A stretch of 35,102 nucleotides of DNA from Anaerolineae bacterium (GCA_004297445.1 SCUK01000066.1:1-35102); one strand, 5' to 3'; positions 26,114-32,265 are shown, numbered from the stretch's first letter. Numbers and translations are program-made. The notes: generated by a model not told the origin, from the sequence alone.

Positions 26114-26674
26114 TCAGGGCCAAACGGTAAACTCACCGACCATGCCAGAGGTATAGTGAACGCCGTCCAATTCGAAGCATCCCATTTCCCAGTTCCCAAC
26201 CATGTCTTCCGTTACTGTAAATGTGACTGTCGTTGTGTCTGACCCAGCAGGGAGATAGATCATCAACGGCAACTCTTCCTCGGGGGAGGTCATTGGGACC
26301 ATATCATGCCCGCCCTGCTCATCCGACGGCGGTTGCTCTGACCCAGCGTGATCTGCTCCTTCGTGCTGCAACATCATGCCGCCTCCTGAGACTTCGGGCA
26401 TTACGCCACCGATATGCCAGAAGTCCAGATCATAGCCATCAGGTGTACTGCCGTCCACGTGCAACCCTCGGCCAATCATCAACTCGTGGTCCTGCTCACC
26501 GCTGTTTACCAGAACAAGTGTCACTTCCTGCCCAACTTGCACTTCAATGTCGTTGGGCGTGAACGCGAATTCAGTCATATCAATCGTCAGGGTCACAGGA
26601 TCCGGCGTTTGGGCGCAGGCTGCCAGGGAGAATGCAATTATTACCAGGCTAACTATCAATCGAACCGTCTTCAT
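26114..26674 (-). CDS. Cupredoxin-like copper-binding lipoprotein
   Basis: This 186-residue protein has a lipoprotein signal (hydrophobic segment ending LAAC, Cys20). It has the plastocyanin-like fold: 'MTEFAFTPNDIEVQVGQEV', 'LVNSGEQDHELMIG' with the first His, and near the end 'GCFELDGVHYTSGMVGEF'. The arrangement Cys-x6-His-x4-Met is the type-1 copper loop. A Met/His-rich insert (about residues 95-130: 'GGGMMLQHEGADHAGS', 'GGHDMVPM') may bind further copper. It probably buffers or hands over copper outside the membrane for the pumps encoded downstream. AAAGGA precedes the ATG by about 11 bases. Confidence 0.85.
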   Translation of the reverse strand: MKTVRLIVSLVIIAFSLAACAQTPDPVTLTIDMTEFAFTPNDIEVQVGQEVTLVLVNSGEQDHELMIGRGLHVDGSTPDGYDLDFWHIGGVMPEVSGGGMMLQHEGADHAGSEQPPSDEQGGHDMVPMTSPEEELPLMIYLPAGSDTTTVTFTVTEDMVGNWEMGCFELDGVHYTSGMVGEFTVWP

Positions 26675-26710
26675 AATTGGTTATCCTTTCATTCAGAAAC
26701 CGTCGAAAAT

Positions 26711-26741
26711 AACAGGCTCAGACGAATTGCCTGAGCCTGTT
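26711..26741 (-). terminator. Terminator or attenuator between copZ and the cupredoxin gene
   Basis: A perfect 11-base stem, AACAGGCTCAG (26711-26721) and CTGAGCCTGTT (26731-26741), followed on the minus strand by TTATTTT-like sequence. No clear promoter is seen between it and the cupredoxin ATG, so partial read-through may set the ratio of csoR-copZ to the downstream genes. Confidence 0.75.
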
Positions 26742-26787
26742 GGGAACTGCGAGGTCAGGCGCGGCTGCGCCCTGTTGCGGTAATGAA

Positions 26788-26997
26788 TTACACAATGACC
26801 GGCGGGTAGTTAATTTCCTTCATCAGCGCCACGATTTGCTCTTCGGTGGCCGGGGAGTCAAAGGTGATGTTCACCTTGCCGGTCTCGAGGCTGGCGACCA
26901 CTTCGGTGACGCCGGCCAGTTCACCCAGTTCCGTCTGGACGGTGTGAGTGCAGTGGCCGCAGTGCATGGCAGGGACAGAGTAAGATACGGTCTTCAT
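26788..26997 (-). CDS. copZ: Copper chaperone, HMA domain (CopZ)
   Basis: This 69-residue protein is one heavy-metal-associated domain with metal motif MHCGHC ('VPAMHCGHCTHTVQTEL') and the usual end 'MKEINYPP'. CopZ proteins bind Cu(I) in the cytoplasm and deliver it to CopA. The frame opens at 27090 inside csoR, but the ATG at 26997 has AAGGAG at an ideal distance and the size is normal for the family. It lies 22 bases after csoR. Confidence 0.93.
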   Translation of the reverse strand: MKTVSYSVPAMHCGHCTHTVQTELGELAGVTEVVASLETGKVNITFDSPATEEQIVALMKEINYPPVIV

Positions 26998-27019
26998 TGT
27001 AGGTCTCCTTGAAATGAGT

Positions 27020-27289
27020 TTAGAGTTTGTGGGCAGTCTGGAACACGTCGGTAATTTCTGCCAGCACCCGCTCGCGCTCGCTGGCATCATCGCCCTGCAC
27101 CGCGGTGATTACGCAGTGATGCATGTGGTCGTCCAGCACCATCTGGTTCACCTTGTTCAGGGCAGCCTGCACGGCTTGAATCTGACGGATGACGTCAATG
27201 CAATATTCGCCATCGTCCACCATGCGGGCAATGCCCCCCACATGGCCCTGGATGGTCCGTAAGCGTTTGGCGGCGGCTTCGTTCTTCAT
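27020..27289 (-). CDS. csoR: CsoR-family copper-sensing repressor
   Basis: This 89-residue all-helical protein has the CsoR pattern: 'AKRLRTIQGHVGGIARMVDD' at the start, then Cys in 'GEYCIDVIRQI' and His and Cys in 'DDHMHHCV', the Cys-His-Cys Cu(I) ligands. The repressor leaves DNA when it binds Cu(I). The frame opens at 27361, but the ATG at 27289 begins the domain, has AAGG upstream and lies downstream of the promoter and operator. Self-regulation is expected from the operator at 27304-27327. Confidence 0.94.
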   Translation of the reverse strand: MKNEAAAKRLRTIQGHVGGIARMVDDGEYCIDVIRQIQAVQAALNKVNQMVLDDHMHHCVITAVQGDDASERERVLAEITDVFQTAHKL

Positions 27290-27303
27290 CGTGTTCTGCC
27301 TTC

Positions 27304-27327
27304 TACCCCCCCCAGGGGGGAGGGGTA
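27304..27327 (-). promoter_or_regulatory. CsoR operator, G-tract palindrome
   Basis: An inverted repeat of 24 bases: TACCCC at one end, GGGGTA at the other, with runs of C and G between. It has the G/C-tract layout of CsoR sites (TACCCC...GGGGTA). It covers the predicted transcription start (about 27326), so a bound repressor would block RNA polymerase. Confidence 0.8.
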
Positions 27328-27332
27328 TGGAT

Positions 27333-27361
27333 AGTATAGGCCGGGTGGCAAAAGTTGTCAA
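27333..27361 (-). promoter_or_regulatory. Promoter of the copper operon
   Basis: On the minus strand, -35 TTGACA (27361-27356, 6/6), a 17-base spacer and -10 TATACT (27338-27333, 5/6). It is the best consensus promoter in the window and is directly followed by the CsoR operator. Confidence 0.85.
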
Positions 27362-27370
27362 GGCTTAATC

Positions 27371-27416
27371 TTGTCATTCTTCAGTCAGCGGCTGCGCCGC
27401 CTCCATCAGAATGACA
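27371..27416. repeat. Short relative of the MITE-like palindrome
   Basis: TTGTCATTCT (27371-27380) and AGAATGACA (27408-27416) form an inverted pair enclosing a GCGGC/GCCGC hairpin. The ends match the terminal repeats of the 185-bp element at 11732. It lies upstream of the copper promoter. Confidence 0.5.
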
Positions 27417-27446
27417 GAGTTTTCCTTCCGATCCAAACCAAACAGA

Positions 27447-27479
27447 AGACCCCAACGGATTTTGAGACCGTTGGGGTCT
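27447..27479 (-). terminator. Terminator of the TGA-containing redoxin gene
   Basis: A perfect 12-base stem, AGACCCCAACGG (27447-27458) with CCGTTGGGGTCT (27468-27479). On the minus strand it lies 17 bases past the stop at 27497 and is followed by a T-rich stretch. A terminator right after the reading frame beyond the TGA supports the whole span being one gene. Confidence 0.8.
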
Positions 27480-27496
27480 GAATCAATCGCGACCCG

Positions 27497-28120
27497 CTAT
27501 TGAAACTGGAGGATGGCCGTCACCAGCGCTTGCTGCAGGGTGCGGGCGTCCACCGGTCCCAGCCAGCGGTTAAGTACCGCCCCATCCGGCGCCAGAATGT
27601 ACAACCCCGGCCGGAAGCGCGGGTCATAATCCAGCGCATCAATGAACGGGCCATAGGCATCCGGTCCGTTCCGGTCCATGTCCAGTGTGATGATATTGGC
27701 GTAATCGCCATACAGTTCGTCGAGCCCATGCACGATGGGCGCCATTTCGCGGCAGAACGTTCACCACACCGCGCTGAAGTCGAACAATTGCACCTTGCCG
27801 CTCACCAATTGAATCTGGCTGACGGCAGTGGGCTGGAACCAGTTGTTGCCCTGGAATTCCACCAGCGGCACATCCGGCAGGTTGTTCAGGTCCAGTGCCG
27901 GGTCAGCCGCCGGGGACGCGGCCTGGGTGGGCGGCGCGCTCGTCAGCTCCAGCGTCGGGGCCGCCACCGTGGACGTGGCCGCCAGCGTCACGATCTCCGG
28001 CGCAGGAAGTTCGGTCGGCGGCGCGGCAATCTCGGTCGGCGCGCCAGAACCGCCGCAGGCTGATAGAATCAACCCCAGCATCAAAACCAGTTCGATGCGA
28101 AACGGAATCTTCAATGTCAT
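27497..28120 (-). CDS. Probable selenocysteine-containing thioredoxin-like lipoprotein (in-frame TGA)
   Basis: Read through, this is a 207-residue protein. It has a lipoprotein signal (lipobox LSAC, Cys22), a Pro/Ala/Thr-rich spacer, then a thioredoxin fold: 'VQLFDFSAVW', then TGA at 27763-27761 as codon 120, then 'TFCREMAPIVHGLDELYG'. The TGA stands exactly where the first Cys of W-C-x-x-C belongs, and the frame continues with normal redoxin sequence ('NIITLDMDRNGPDAYGPFID', 'PGLYILAPDGAV'). A hairpin at 27724-27740 has SECIS-like geometry. A U-T-F-C active site is therefore likely. Start: the ATG at 28120 has GGAGG 4 bases away. A terminator follows the stop. An inactivating mutation or sequencing error at this one codon is the alternative; sel genes are not in the window. 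Confidence 0.75.
27724..27740 (-). promoter_or_regulatory. Candidate bacterial SECIS hairpin
   Basis: On the minus strand, 20 bases after the TGA: stem GCCCAT, loop CGTGC, stem ATGGGC. The stem is perfect over 6 bp, the loop is 5 bases, and G is its second base. From general knowledge of bacterial SECIS elements, the apical loop lies roughly 16-37 bases after UGA and has a G among its first two bases; both hold here (loop begins 27 bases after the TGA). It lies inside the coding frame, as in bacterial selenoprotein genes. Confidence 0.6.
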
Positions 28121-28227
28121 TGGGCCTCCATGCAGGGTGCAGTCACAAATCAAGGATACCGAACAAACCTTACAGGAGGATTAATATCCGGCGGTAAGCA
28201 TCCGTACCACCGTCTCATCTAATCGCC

Positions 28228-28785
28228 ATGAACCCATCCCCGAAATCCTGGAACTTCTATTCCGCCGGTATCCTGCTGGCAGGCGCGCTGTGGATCGCCG
28301 TCAGCGCCCGCCTGCCGGGCGCGCTGGCCGCGCCCACCCTGCCCGCGCCGCAGGCCGGCTTCCTCGCCCCGGAGTTCACCCTGCAAACCCCGGAGGGCGA
28401 GACCATCGCTCTCGCCGACCTGCGCGGCCACCCCGTGCTGCTCAACCTGTGGGCCTCGTGGTGCGGCCCCTGCCGCGCCGAAATGCCCGCCATGCAGCGC
28501 GTGTATGAAGACTACAGAGATCTCGGGCTGGTCATCCTTGCCGTCAACGCCACCGACCAGGACTCCGCCGCCGCCGCAGTGGCCTTCGCCAACGACCTCG
28601 GCCTGACCTTCCCCATCCTGCTGGACCTGGACGGCGCGGTCGGCCGCCAGTATGCGCTGCGCGCCTTGCCCTCGTCGTATTTCATTGATGCCAACGGCGT
28701 GATTCAGGAAGTGGTCATTGGCGGACCGATGGCCGAAGCCCTGTTGCGCACCCGCATCGAAAACCTGCTTGGTCAAGTGCCCTAG
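28228..28785 (+). CDS. TlpA/ResA-like thioredoxin-fold protein, membrane-anchored
   Basis: This 185-residue protein has an N-terminal hydrophobic segment (about residues 10-30, with no lipobox Cys), then a TlpA domain: 'GFLAPEFTLQTPEGETIALA', 'LLNLWASWCGPCRAEMPAMQ' with CGPC, and cis-Pro 'LRALPSSYFIDANG'. It should act as a disulphide reductase outside the membrane. It is divergent from the TGA-containing redoxin gene (107 bases between starts). No Shine-Dalgarno is visible; TCTAAT lies 4 bases before the ATG. Confidence 0.9.
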   Translation: MNPSPKSWNFYSAGILLAGALWIAVSARLPGALAAPTLPAPQAGFLAPEFTLQTPEGETIALADLRGHPVLLNLWASWCGPCRAEMPAMQRVYEDYRDLGLVILAVNATDQDSAAAAVAFANDLGLTFPILLDLDGAVGRQYALRALPSSYFIDANGVIQEVVIGGPMAEALLRTRIENLLGQVP

Positions 28786-28922
28786 AAGAGTTGGCGGAAA
28801 ACCAACCTCCTTTGAGATACCTCCGCCAGCCAACTCTTAAAGGCAGCCTCATCGAATTCTCGAAAAGAGTCATGTCATGAAACACTTGAAACCTGAACTT
28901 ATCATTAGCCTCGAGGCTGCCT
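28786..28922 (+). promoter_or_regulatory. Structured stretch before the Lgt-like gene
   Basis: Two inverted repeats lie here. AAGAGTTGGCGGA (28786-28798) can pair with TCCGCCAGCCAACTCTT (28822-28838) with a 3-4 base bulge, or locally as GTTGG/CCAAC. AGGCAGCCTC (28841-28850) pairs perfectly with GAGGCTGCCT (28913-28922), one base before the ATG at 28924. The only Shine-Dalgarno candidate (GAGG, 28913-28916) is inside that stem. Regulation of translation by structure is inference. Confidence 0.45.
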
Positions 28923-28923
28923 G

Positions 28924-29676
28924 ATGCTGCCTATTCTAAACATCGGCCCTTTCGCAATCCCCACCGCCGAACTGCTGCTGCTGGCCGGGTTGTGGTTCGG
29001 CCTCACCCTCGCGGAAAAGCACGCCCCACGCCACGGCTTGAACACCGACACGCTCTACAACTTCGTTTTCGTCATGCTCATCAGTGGGCTGGTCACTGGA
29101 CGGCTGGGCTACGCCGCCCGTCATCTGGACGCTTTCCTCGCCAGTCCCGCCAGCTTGGTTTCGCTCAACCGCGGCGTGCTGGACCCCGTCGCTGCGCTGG
29201 GCGGCGGCCTGATTGCCGGTTGGATTTTCGGCCAGCGCAAGAGTTTGAGTCTTCTCCCCGCGCTGGATGCCCTCGCGCCGCTGCTTGGCGTGCTGCTGGT
29301 GACTTCTGCGCTGGCAAACCTCGCCAGTGGGGATGCCTACGGCGCCGAAACGACACTGCCGTGGGCCATACCGCTATGGGGCGCGGCGCGCCACCCCGTC
29401 CAACTCTATGAGGCTACTGCCGCCGGACTGATTCTGGGCTACCTCTTTCCCCACCCGCGCATGCCCAACCGCCTGCCCGGCATGGACTTCCTGCTGCTCA
29501 TCGCCTGGAGCGCCGGGGCGCGCCTGTTCTTTGAAGCCTTTCGCGGCGACAGCCTGACCACTCTCGGCGGTCTGCGCACCGCGCAGGTGGCCGCCTGGCT
29601 GGCGCTGGCGGCGGCCTTGTGGGGAATTACCAGGTTGCGCCGGGCAAAGCCCGAACCCCAAAAGATACTACAATAG
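28924..29676 (+). CDS. Lgt-like (prolipoprotein diacylglyceryl transferase family) membrane protein
   Basis: This 250-residue protein has about seven helices. The family marks include 'MLPILNIGPFAIPTAELLL' at the start, 'GLVTGRLGYAARHL', and 'ARHPVQLYEATAAGLILGYL', matching the Lgt motif HPxQLYE. The Arg of 'TGRLGY' fits the catalytic region. However, the central 'GR.GNF.N.E..G' block of true Lgt is replaced by 'NLASGDAYGAETTLPWAIPL', so it is divergent. It may still be the lipoprotein-modifying enzyme or a specialised relative; the TlpA gene before it suggests a joint redox or envelope role. No gene symbol is assigned. Confidence 0.7.
   Translation: MLPILNIGPFAIPTAELLLLAGLWFGLTLAEKHAPRHGLNTDTLYNFVFVMLISGLVTGRLGYAARHLDAFLASPASLVSLNRGVLDPVAALGGGLIAGWIFGQRKSLSLLPALDALAPLLGVLLVTSALANLASGDAYGAETTLPWAIPLWGAARHPVQLYEATAAGLILGYLFPHPRMPNRLPGMDFLLLIAWSAGARLFFEAFRGDSLTTLGGLRTAQVAAWLALAAALWGITRLRRAKPEPQKILQ
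29669..29674 (+). promoter_or_regulatory. -10 box of a probable leaderless promoter for the SDR-folB-folK operon
   Basis: TACAAT lies 6 bases before the ATG at 29681, overlapping the end of the Lgt-like gene. It is identical in sequence and spacing to the LysE gene's box at 469. Confidence 0.5.
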
Positions 29677-29680
29677 CCCC

Positions 29681-30403
29681 ATGGCCCTCAACGGCAAAAC
29701 CATCCTCATCACCGGCGCGGCGGTGCGCGTTGGGCGCAGCCTGGCGCTGGCCGCCGCTGCTGCCGGCGCGGACATTGTGTTGCACTATCGCAGTTCAGAG
29801 AAAGAAGCAGAAGAAACCGCCGCCGAAATCCGTGATCTCGGTGTAAGCGCCCACCTGGTGCAGGCCGACCTTAGCAATCCCACGGAGATCCACCGTTTGA
29901 TGGATGAGGCCCTCGCCGACACGCCGCTCTACGGGCTGGTAAATTCCGCCAGCATATTTGAAAACAAGGAATTGGCCGAAACCGACCTCGCCACCTGGCA
30001 GCGGCATATGCAGGTCAACCTCACTGCCCCCTTTCTGCTGGCGCAACGCTTTGCCGCTGCGGCTGGGAGCGCCGAGGGGCGCATCATCAACTTGCTGGAC
30101 TGGCGCGCGTTGCGTCCCGGCGCCGACCATTTTGCCTACACCGTCAGCAAGGCCGGGTTGGCCGCGCTCACCCGTTCGCTGGCCGTGGCGCTGGCGCCCA
30201 ACATCACCGTCAACGGCCTGGCGTTCGGCGCCATCCTGCCGCCCAGCGATGGCGGCAACACCAGCAAAGTCATCCAGAACGTGCCTGCCGGCCGCTGGGC
30301 GCAGGAAGACGAGCCGGGCCGGGCCCTCCTGTTCCTGCTGGACGGTCCGACTTACGTCACCGGCGAAGTCATCCACCTGGATGGCGGCCGGCATTTGGTA
30401 TAA
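29681..30403 (+). CDS. Short-chain dehydrogenase, pteridine-reductase-like (FolM/PTR1 type)
   Basis: This 240-residue protein is an SDR. The NADPH-binding start is 'ILITGAAVRVGRSLALAAAA'; the Arg in 'TGAAxRxGR' is a mark of pteridine reductases. 'NSASIFEN' replaces NNAG, as often in this subgroup. The catalytic Tyr and Lys are in 'FAYTVSKAGLAALTRSLAV'. The C-terminus ('TGEVIHLDGGRHL') is typical. The position directly before folB and folK favours reduction of dihydropterins/dihydrofolate in the folate pathway, a role that is inferred and not proved. Confidence 0.8.
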   Translation: MALNGKTILITGAAVRVGRSLALAAAAAGADIVLHYRSSEKEAEETAAEIRDLGVSAHLVQADLSNPTEIHRLMDEALADTPLYGLVNSASIFENKELAETDLATWQRHMQVNLTAPFLLAQRFAAAAGSAEGRIINLLDWRALRPGADHFAYTVSKAGLAALTRSLAVALAPNITVNGLAFGAILPPSDGGNTSKVIQNVPAGRWAQEDEPGRALLFLLDGPTYVTGEVIHLDGGRHLV

Positions 30404-30418
30404 AAAGGACACTTGGAA

Positions 30419-30772
30419 ATGGACCAGATCATTATCAAGAACCTGCGTGCCCGCGGCATCATCGGCCTGAACGACTGGGAGCGCGAGAAACCCCAGGAAA
30501 TCCTCATCAACATCATCGCGTATACCGACGTCCGAAACGCCGGCGAAACCGATAGCATCCAGCACAGCGTCAACTACCGCACACTGGCCAAAAGGGCACA
30601 GCAGCATGCCGAGACCGCCGCGCGCCTGACGGTCGAAGCGCTCGCCGAAGACCTGGCGCGCCTGTGCCTGGAGGAGCCCAACGTGCAGCGCGTCCGGGTG
30701 CGGGTGGAGAAGCCCGGCGCCGTGCGCTTCGCCGATTCCGTAGGAGTGGAAATTGAGCGGGGACGGGTCTGA
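30419..30772 (+). CDS. folB: Dihydroneopterin aldolase
   Basis: This 117-residue protein shows the FolB pattern: 'IIIKNLRARGIIGLNDWERE', 'INIIAYTDVRNAGETDSIQH', 'SVNYRTLAKRAQQHAE', 'TVEALAEDLARLCLEEPNVQ' and 'VRVEKPGAVRFADSVGVEIE'. The catalytic Glu and Lys ('WEREKPQ' and 'VEKPGA') are present. It converts dihydroneopterin to 6-hydroxymethyl-dihydropterin and glycolaldehyde. The frame opens with TTG at 30413, but the ATG at 30419 has AAGGA at 9 bases. It overlaps folK by 20 bases. Confidence 0.93.
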   Translation: MDQIIIKNLRARGIIGLNDWEREKPQEILINIIAYTDVRNAGETDSIQHSVNYRTLAKRAQQHAETAARLTVEALAEDLARLCLEEPNVQRVRVRVEKPGAVRFADSVGVEIERGRV

Positions 30773-31235
30773 ACGTCGGGTGTGCATCGTGCTGGGCAGC
30801 AACATCCAGCCCGAACGGCACCTGCGATTGGCAGTAGAAGGTCTGCGCGTCGCGCTAGGCCCGCTGATGGTCTCATCCGCCTGGCGCACGCCGGCGGTTG
30901 GCGCGCCGGGGCCGGACTTCCTGAACGCCTGTGTAGCTGCACCCACCACGCTTTCCGCCACCGCCCTCAAGTTCCGCGTGCTGCGCCCGCTGGAGGCCCA
31001 ATTGGGTCGGGTGCGCAACGAAGACAAGAATGCGCCGCGCGTCATCGACCTGGATTTGATTCTGGATGATGGCGTCGTGCTCGACCCCGATGTCTGGACC
31101 CACGAGCATCTCGCCCTGCCTCTGGCAGAACTGGAACCCACTCTCCGCAACCCACAAACAGGCGAAACGCTGGCCGAGACCGCCAGCCGCCTGGAAGACC
31201 GGGCCGCCCGGGCAGACATCCTCCTGCAACAATAA
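30753..31235 (+). CDS. folK: HPPK: 2-amino-4-hydroxy-6-hydroxymethyldihydropteridine pyrophosphokinase
   Basis: This 160-residue protein has the HPPK marks 'LGSNIQPERHLRLAVEGL', 'GPDFLNACVAAPTTLSA', 'RVRNEDKNAPRVIDLDLILD' (the two Asp residues that bind Mg) and 'PHPR'-like 'THEHLALPLAELEPTL'. It adds pyrophosphate to the FolB product, giving the substrate of dihydropteroate synthase. It starts with TTG at 30753, supported by GGAG 6 bases upstream; a GTG at 30780 is the alternative. No folP or folC is seen in the window. Confidence 0.93.
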   Translation: MSGDGSERRVCIVLGSNIQPERHLRLAVEGLRVALGPLMVSSAWRTPAVGAPGPDFLNACVAAPTTLSATALKFRVLRPLEAQLGRVRNEDKNAPRVIDLDLILDDGVVLDPDVWTHEHLALPLAELEPTLRNPQTGETLAETASRLEDRAARADILLQQ

Positions 31236-31262
31236 AGCGCCTCGGCTTGAGGCGCTTTATTG
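31230..31262. terminator. Bidirectional terminator between folK and the Flp pilin gene
   Basis: A perfect 14-base stem, CAATAAAGCGCCTC (31230-31243) and GAGGCGCTTTATTG (31249-31262), with loop GGCTT. It overlaps the folK stop codon. On the minus strand it follows the pilin gene by 34 bases. Confidence 0.85.
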
Positions 31263-31296
31263 AATGACTGGTTGAGATACTGTCAGAGCCCGTACA

Positions 31297-31443
31297 TCAC
31301 AACATACTGATCGTGTTACTGAATACTTGACCAACTGTCGTTCCGAATATGCCTAATATGAGGATAACTACTATCGCGACGAATACAATCAATAACGCAT
31401 ATTCGACCAGGCCCTGTCCGTTCTCCATCCGTACAGGCTTCAT
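31297..31443 (-). CDS. Flp/Fap-type pilin subunit
   Basis: This 48-residue protein begins with a short polar leader (MKPVRMENG), then the Flp pilin signature G-QGLVEYALLIVFVAIVV, with Glu and Tyr at +5 and +6 of the expected prepilin-peptidase site after Gly9. One hydrophobic helix continues to about residue 35, then a short tail (VFSNTISML). Flp pilins form type IVb tad pili for attachment. A perfect ribosome-binding site, AAGGAGG, sits 5 bases before the ATG. No tad assembly genes are in the window, so this is an isolated pilin gene. It is easily missed because of its size. Confidence 0.88.
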   Translation of the reverse strand: MKPVRMENGQGLVEYALLIVFVAIVVILILGIFGTTVGQVFSNTISML

Positions 31444-31481
31444 CCAAACCTCCTTTCTGTCTTCTTCGTAAGGCAATGCCT

Positions 31482-31507
31482 CCTAACAAGTTTGTTAGGT
31501 GATTATA
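31482..31507 (-). promoter_or_regulatory. Promoter and palindromic operator of the Flp pilin gene
   Basis: On the minus strand, -10 TATAAT is at 31507-31502. Directly downstream, over the expected start of transcription, is a palindrome with 8-base arms, CCTAACAA / TTGTTAGG (31482-31499), separated by 2 bases. Such a position suits a repressor site. The -35 (TTTCCC at 31525-31530) is weak. An mRNA hairpin function is also possible. Confidence 0.6.
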
Positions 31508-31594
31508 CCCGTTCCCAATCTCAAGGGAAATAAGAAGAAAGTCTCATAGACAAGAAGGGAATCTTGCGTTCGTAACGAGGGAATCTAAACAACG

Positions 31595-31614
31595 AAGGCT
31601 GGTGAGCCAGCCTT
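31595..31614 (-). terminator. Terminator of folE
   Basis: A stem AAGGCTGG (31595-31602) with CCAGCCTT (31607-31614) and a 4-base loop. On the minus strand it lies 19 bases after the folE stop and is followed by GTTGTTT. Confidence 0.7.
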
Positions 31615-31632
31615 TCCGGCTTCTCAGGCGGC

Positions 31633-32265
31633 CTAAATCGCCAGCGGGGCCGCGCCACGCGAGATGCTGTCCAGGAATTCCTGGCGCGTGGCGGCGTTGT
31701 TGCGGAAGCCGCCCAGCATGGTGCTGGTCGTCATGCGGGCATCGTGCTTGCGTACGCCGCGCATCATCGAGCACAGATGCAGGCCTTCCACCACCACCGC
31801 CACGCCCAACGGTTCCAACGCTGCCTCAATGAACATGGCAATCTGGTGGGTCATGCGTTCCTGCACCTGCAAACGCCGGGCGAACATGTCCACCACGCGG
31901 GGAATCTTGGATAGCCCGATCACTTTTTTGCGCGGGATATAGGCCACGTGTGCCCGTCCGATGAACGGCAACATGTGGTGTTCGCACAGGCTGTAAAACT
32001 CAATATCCCGCACCAGCACCATATCGTCATAATCCACATCGAAAACAGCGTCATTCAGCAGCGCCAGGGGGTCCGTCCGGTAGCCGGCCAGCAGTTCCTG
32101 GTAGGCATTCGCCACACGTTCTGGGGTGCGCAGCAGTCCTTCACGCGCCGGGTCTTCTCCCAGCGCTTTGAGCAGTTCGCCGGTCAGGCGCATGATGGCC
32201 GCTTCATCAATTGGACTGTCGTCCATGAGTTGGGCGGCAGCGTACAGTTTGTCTTTGTCAAACAT
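31633..32265 (-). CDS. folE: GTP cyclohydrolase I
   Basis: This 210-residue protein is a canonical FolE: '[20 protein letters not shown]', '[19 protein letters not shown]' with zinc ligands Cys and His, '[20 protein letters not shown]', and '[20 protein letters not shown]' with the second zinc Cys. It makes 7,8-dihydroneopterin triphosphate from GTP, the first step toward the products handled by FolB and FolK on the opposite strand. GAGGA precedes the ATG by 6 bases. It is alone in its transcription unit, with its own promoter and terminator. Confidence 0.96.
   Translation of the reverse strand: MFDKDKLYAAAQLMDDSPIDEAAIMRLTGELLKALGEDPAREGLLRTPERVANAYQELLAGYRTDPLALLNDAVFDVDYDDMVLVRDIEFYSLCEHHMLPFIGRAHVAYIPRKKVIGLSKIPRVVDMFARRLQVQERMTHQIAMFIEAALEPLGVAVVVEGLHLCSMMRGVRKHDARMTTSTMLGGFRNNAATRQEFLDSISRGAAPLAI

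Noticed and set aside
27497..27745. Separate 82-codon gene starting at the ATG at 27745
   Set aside because: It is in frame with the upstream part, begins in the middle of the thioredoxin active-site helix, and has no ribosome-binding site; it is the C-terminal half of the TGA-containing gene.
27497..28120. Pseudogene reading of the TGA-containing redoxin
   Set aside because: Not excluded, but the single stop is TGA at the catalytic Cys, no other damage is seen, signals at both ends are intact and a SECIS-like hairpin is in range.
28165..28190. AGGAGG sequence without a gene
   Set aside because: No start codon at a suitable distance; probably chance.
29795..31219. A 474-codon open frame on the minus strand
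   Set aside because: It is the mirror of the SDR, folB and folK genes, which are clear family members; GC-rich third positions keep the opposite strand open.
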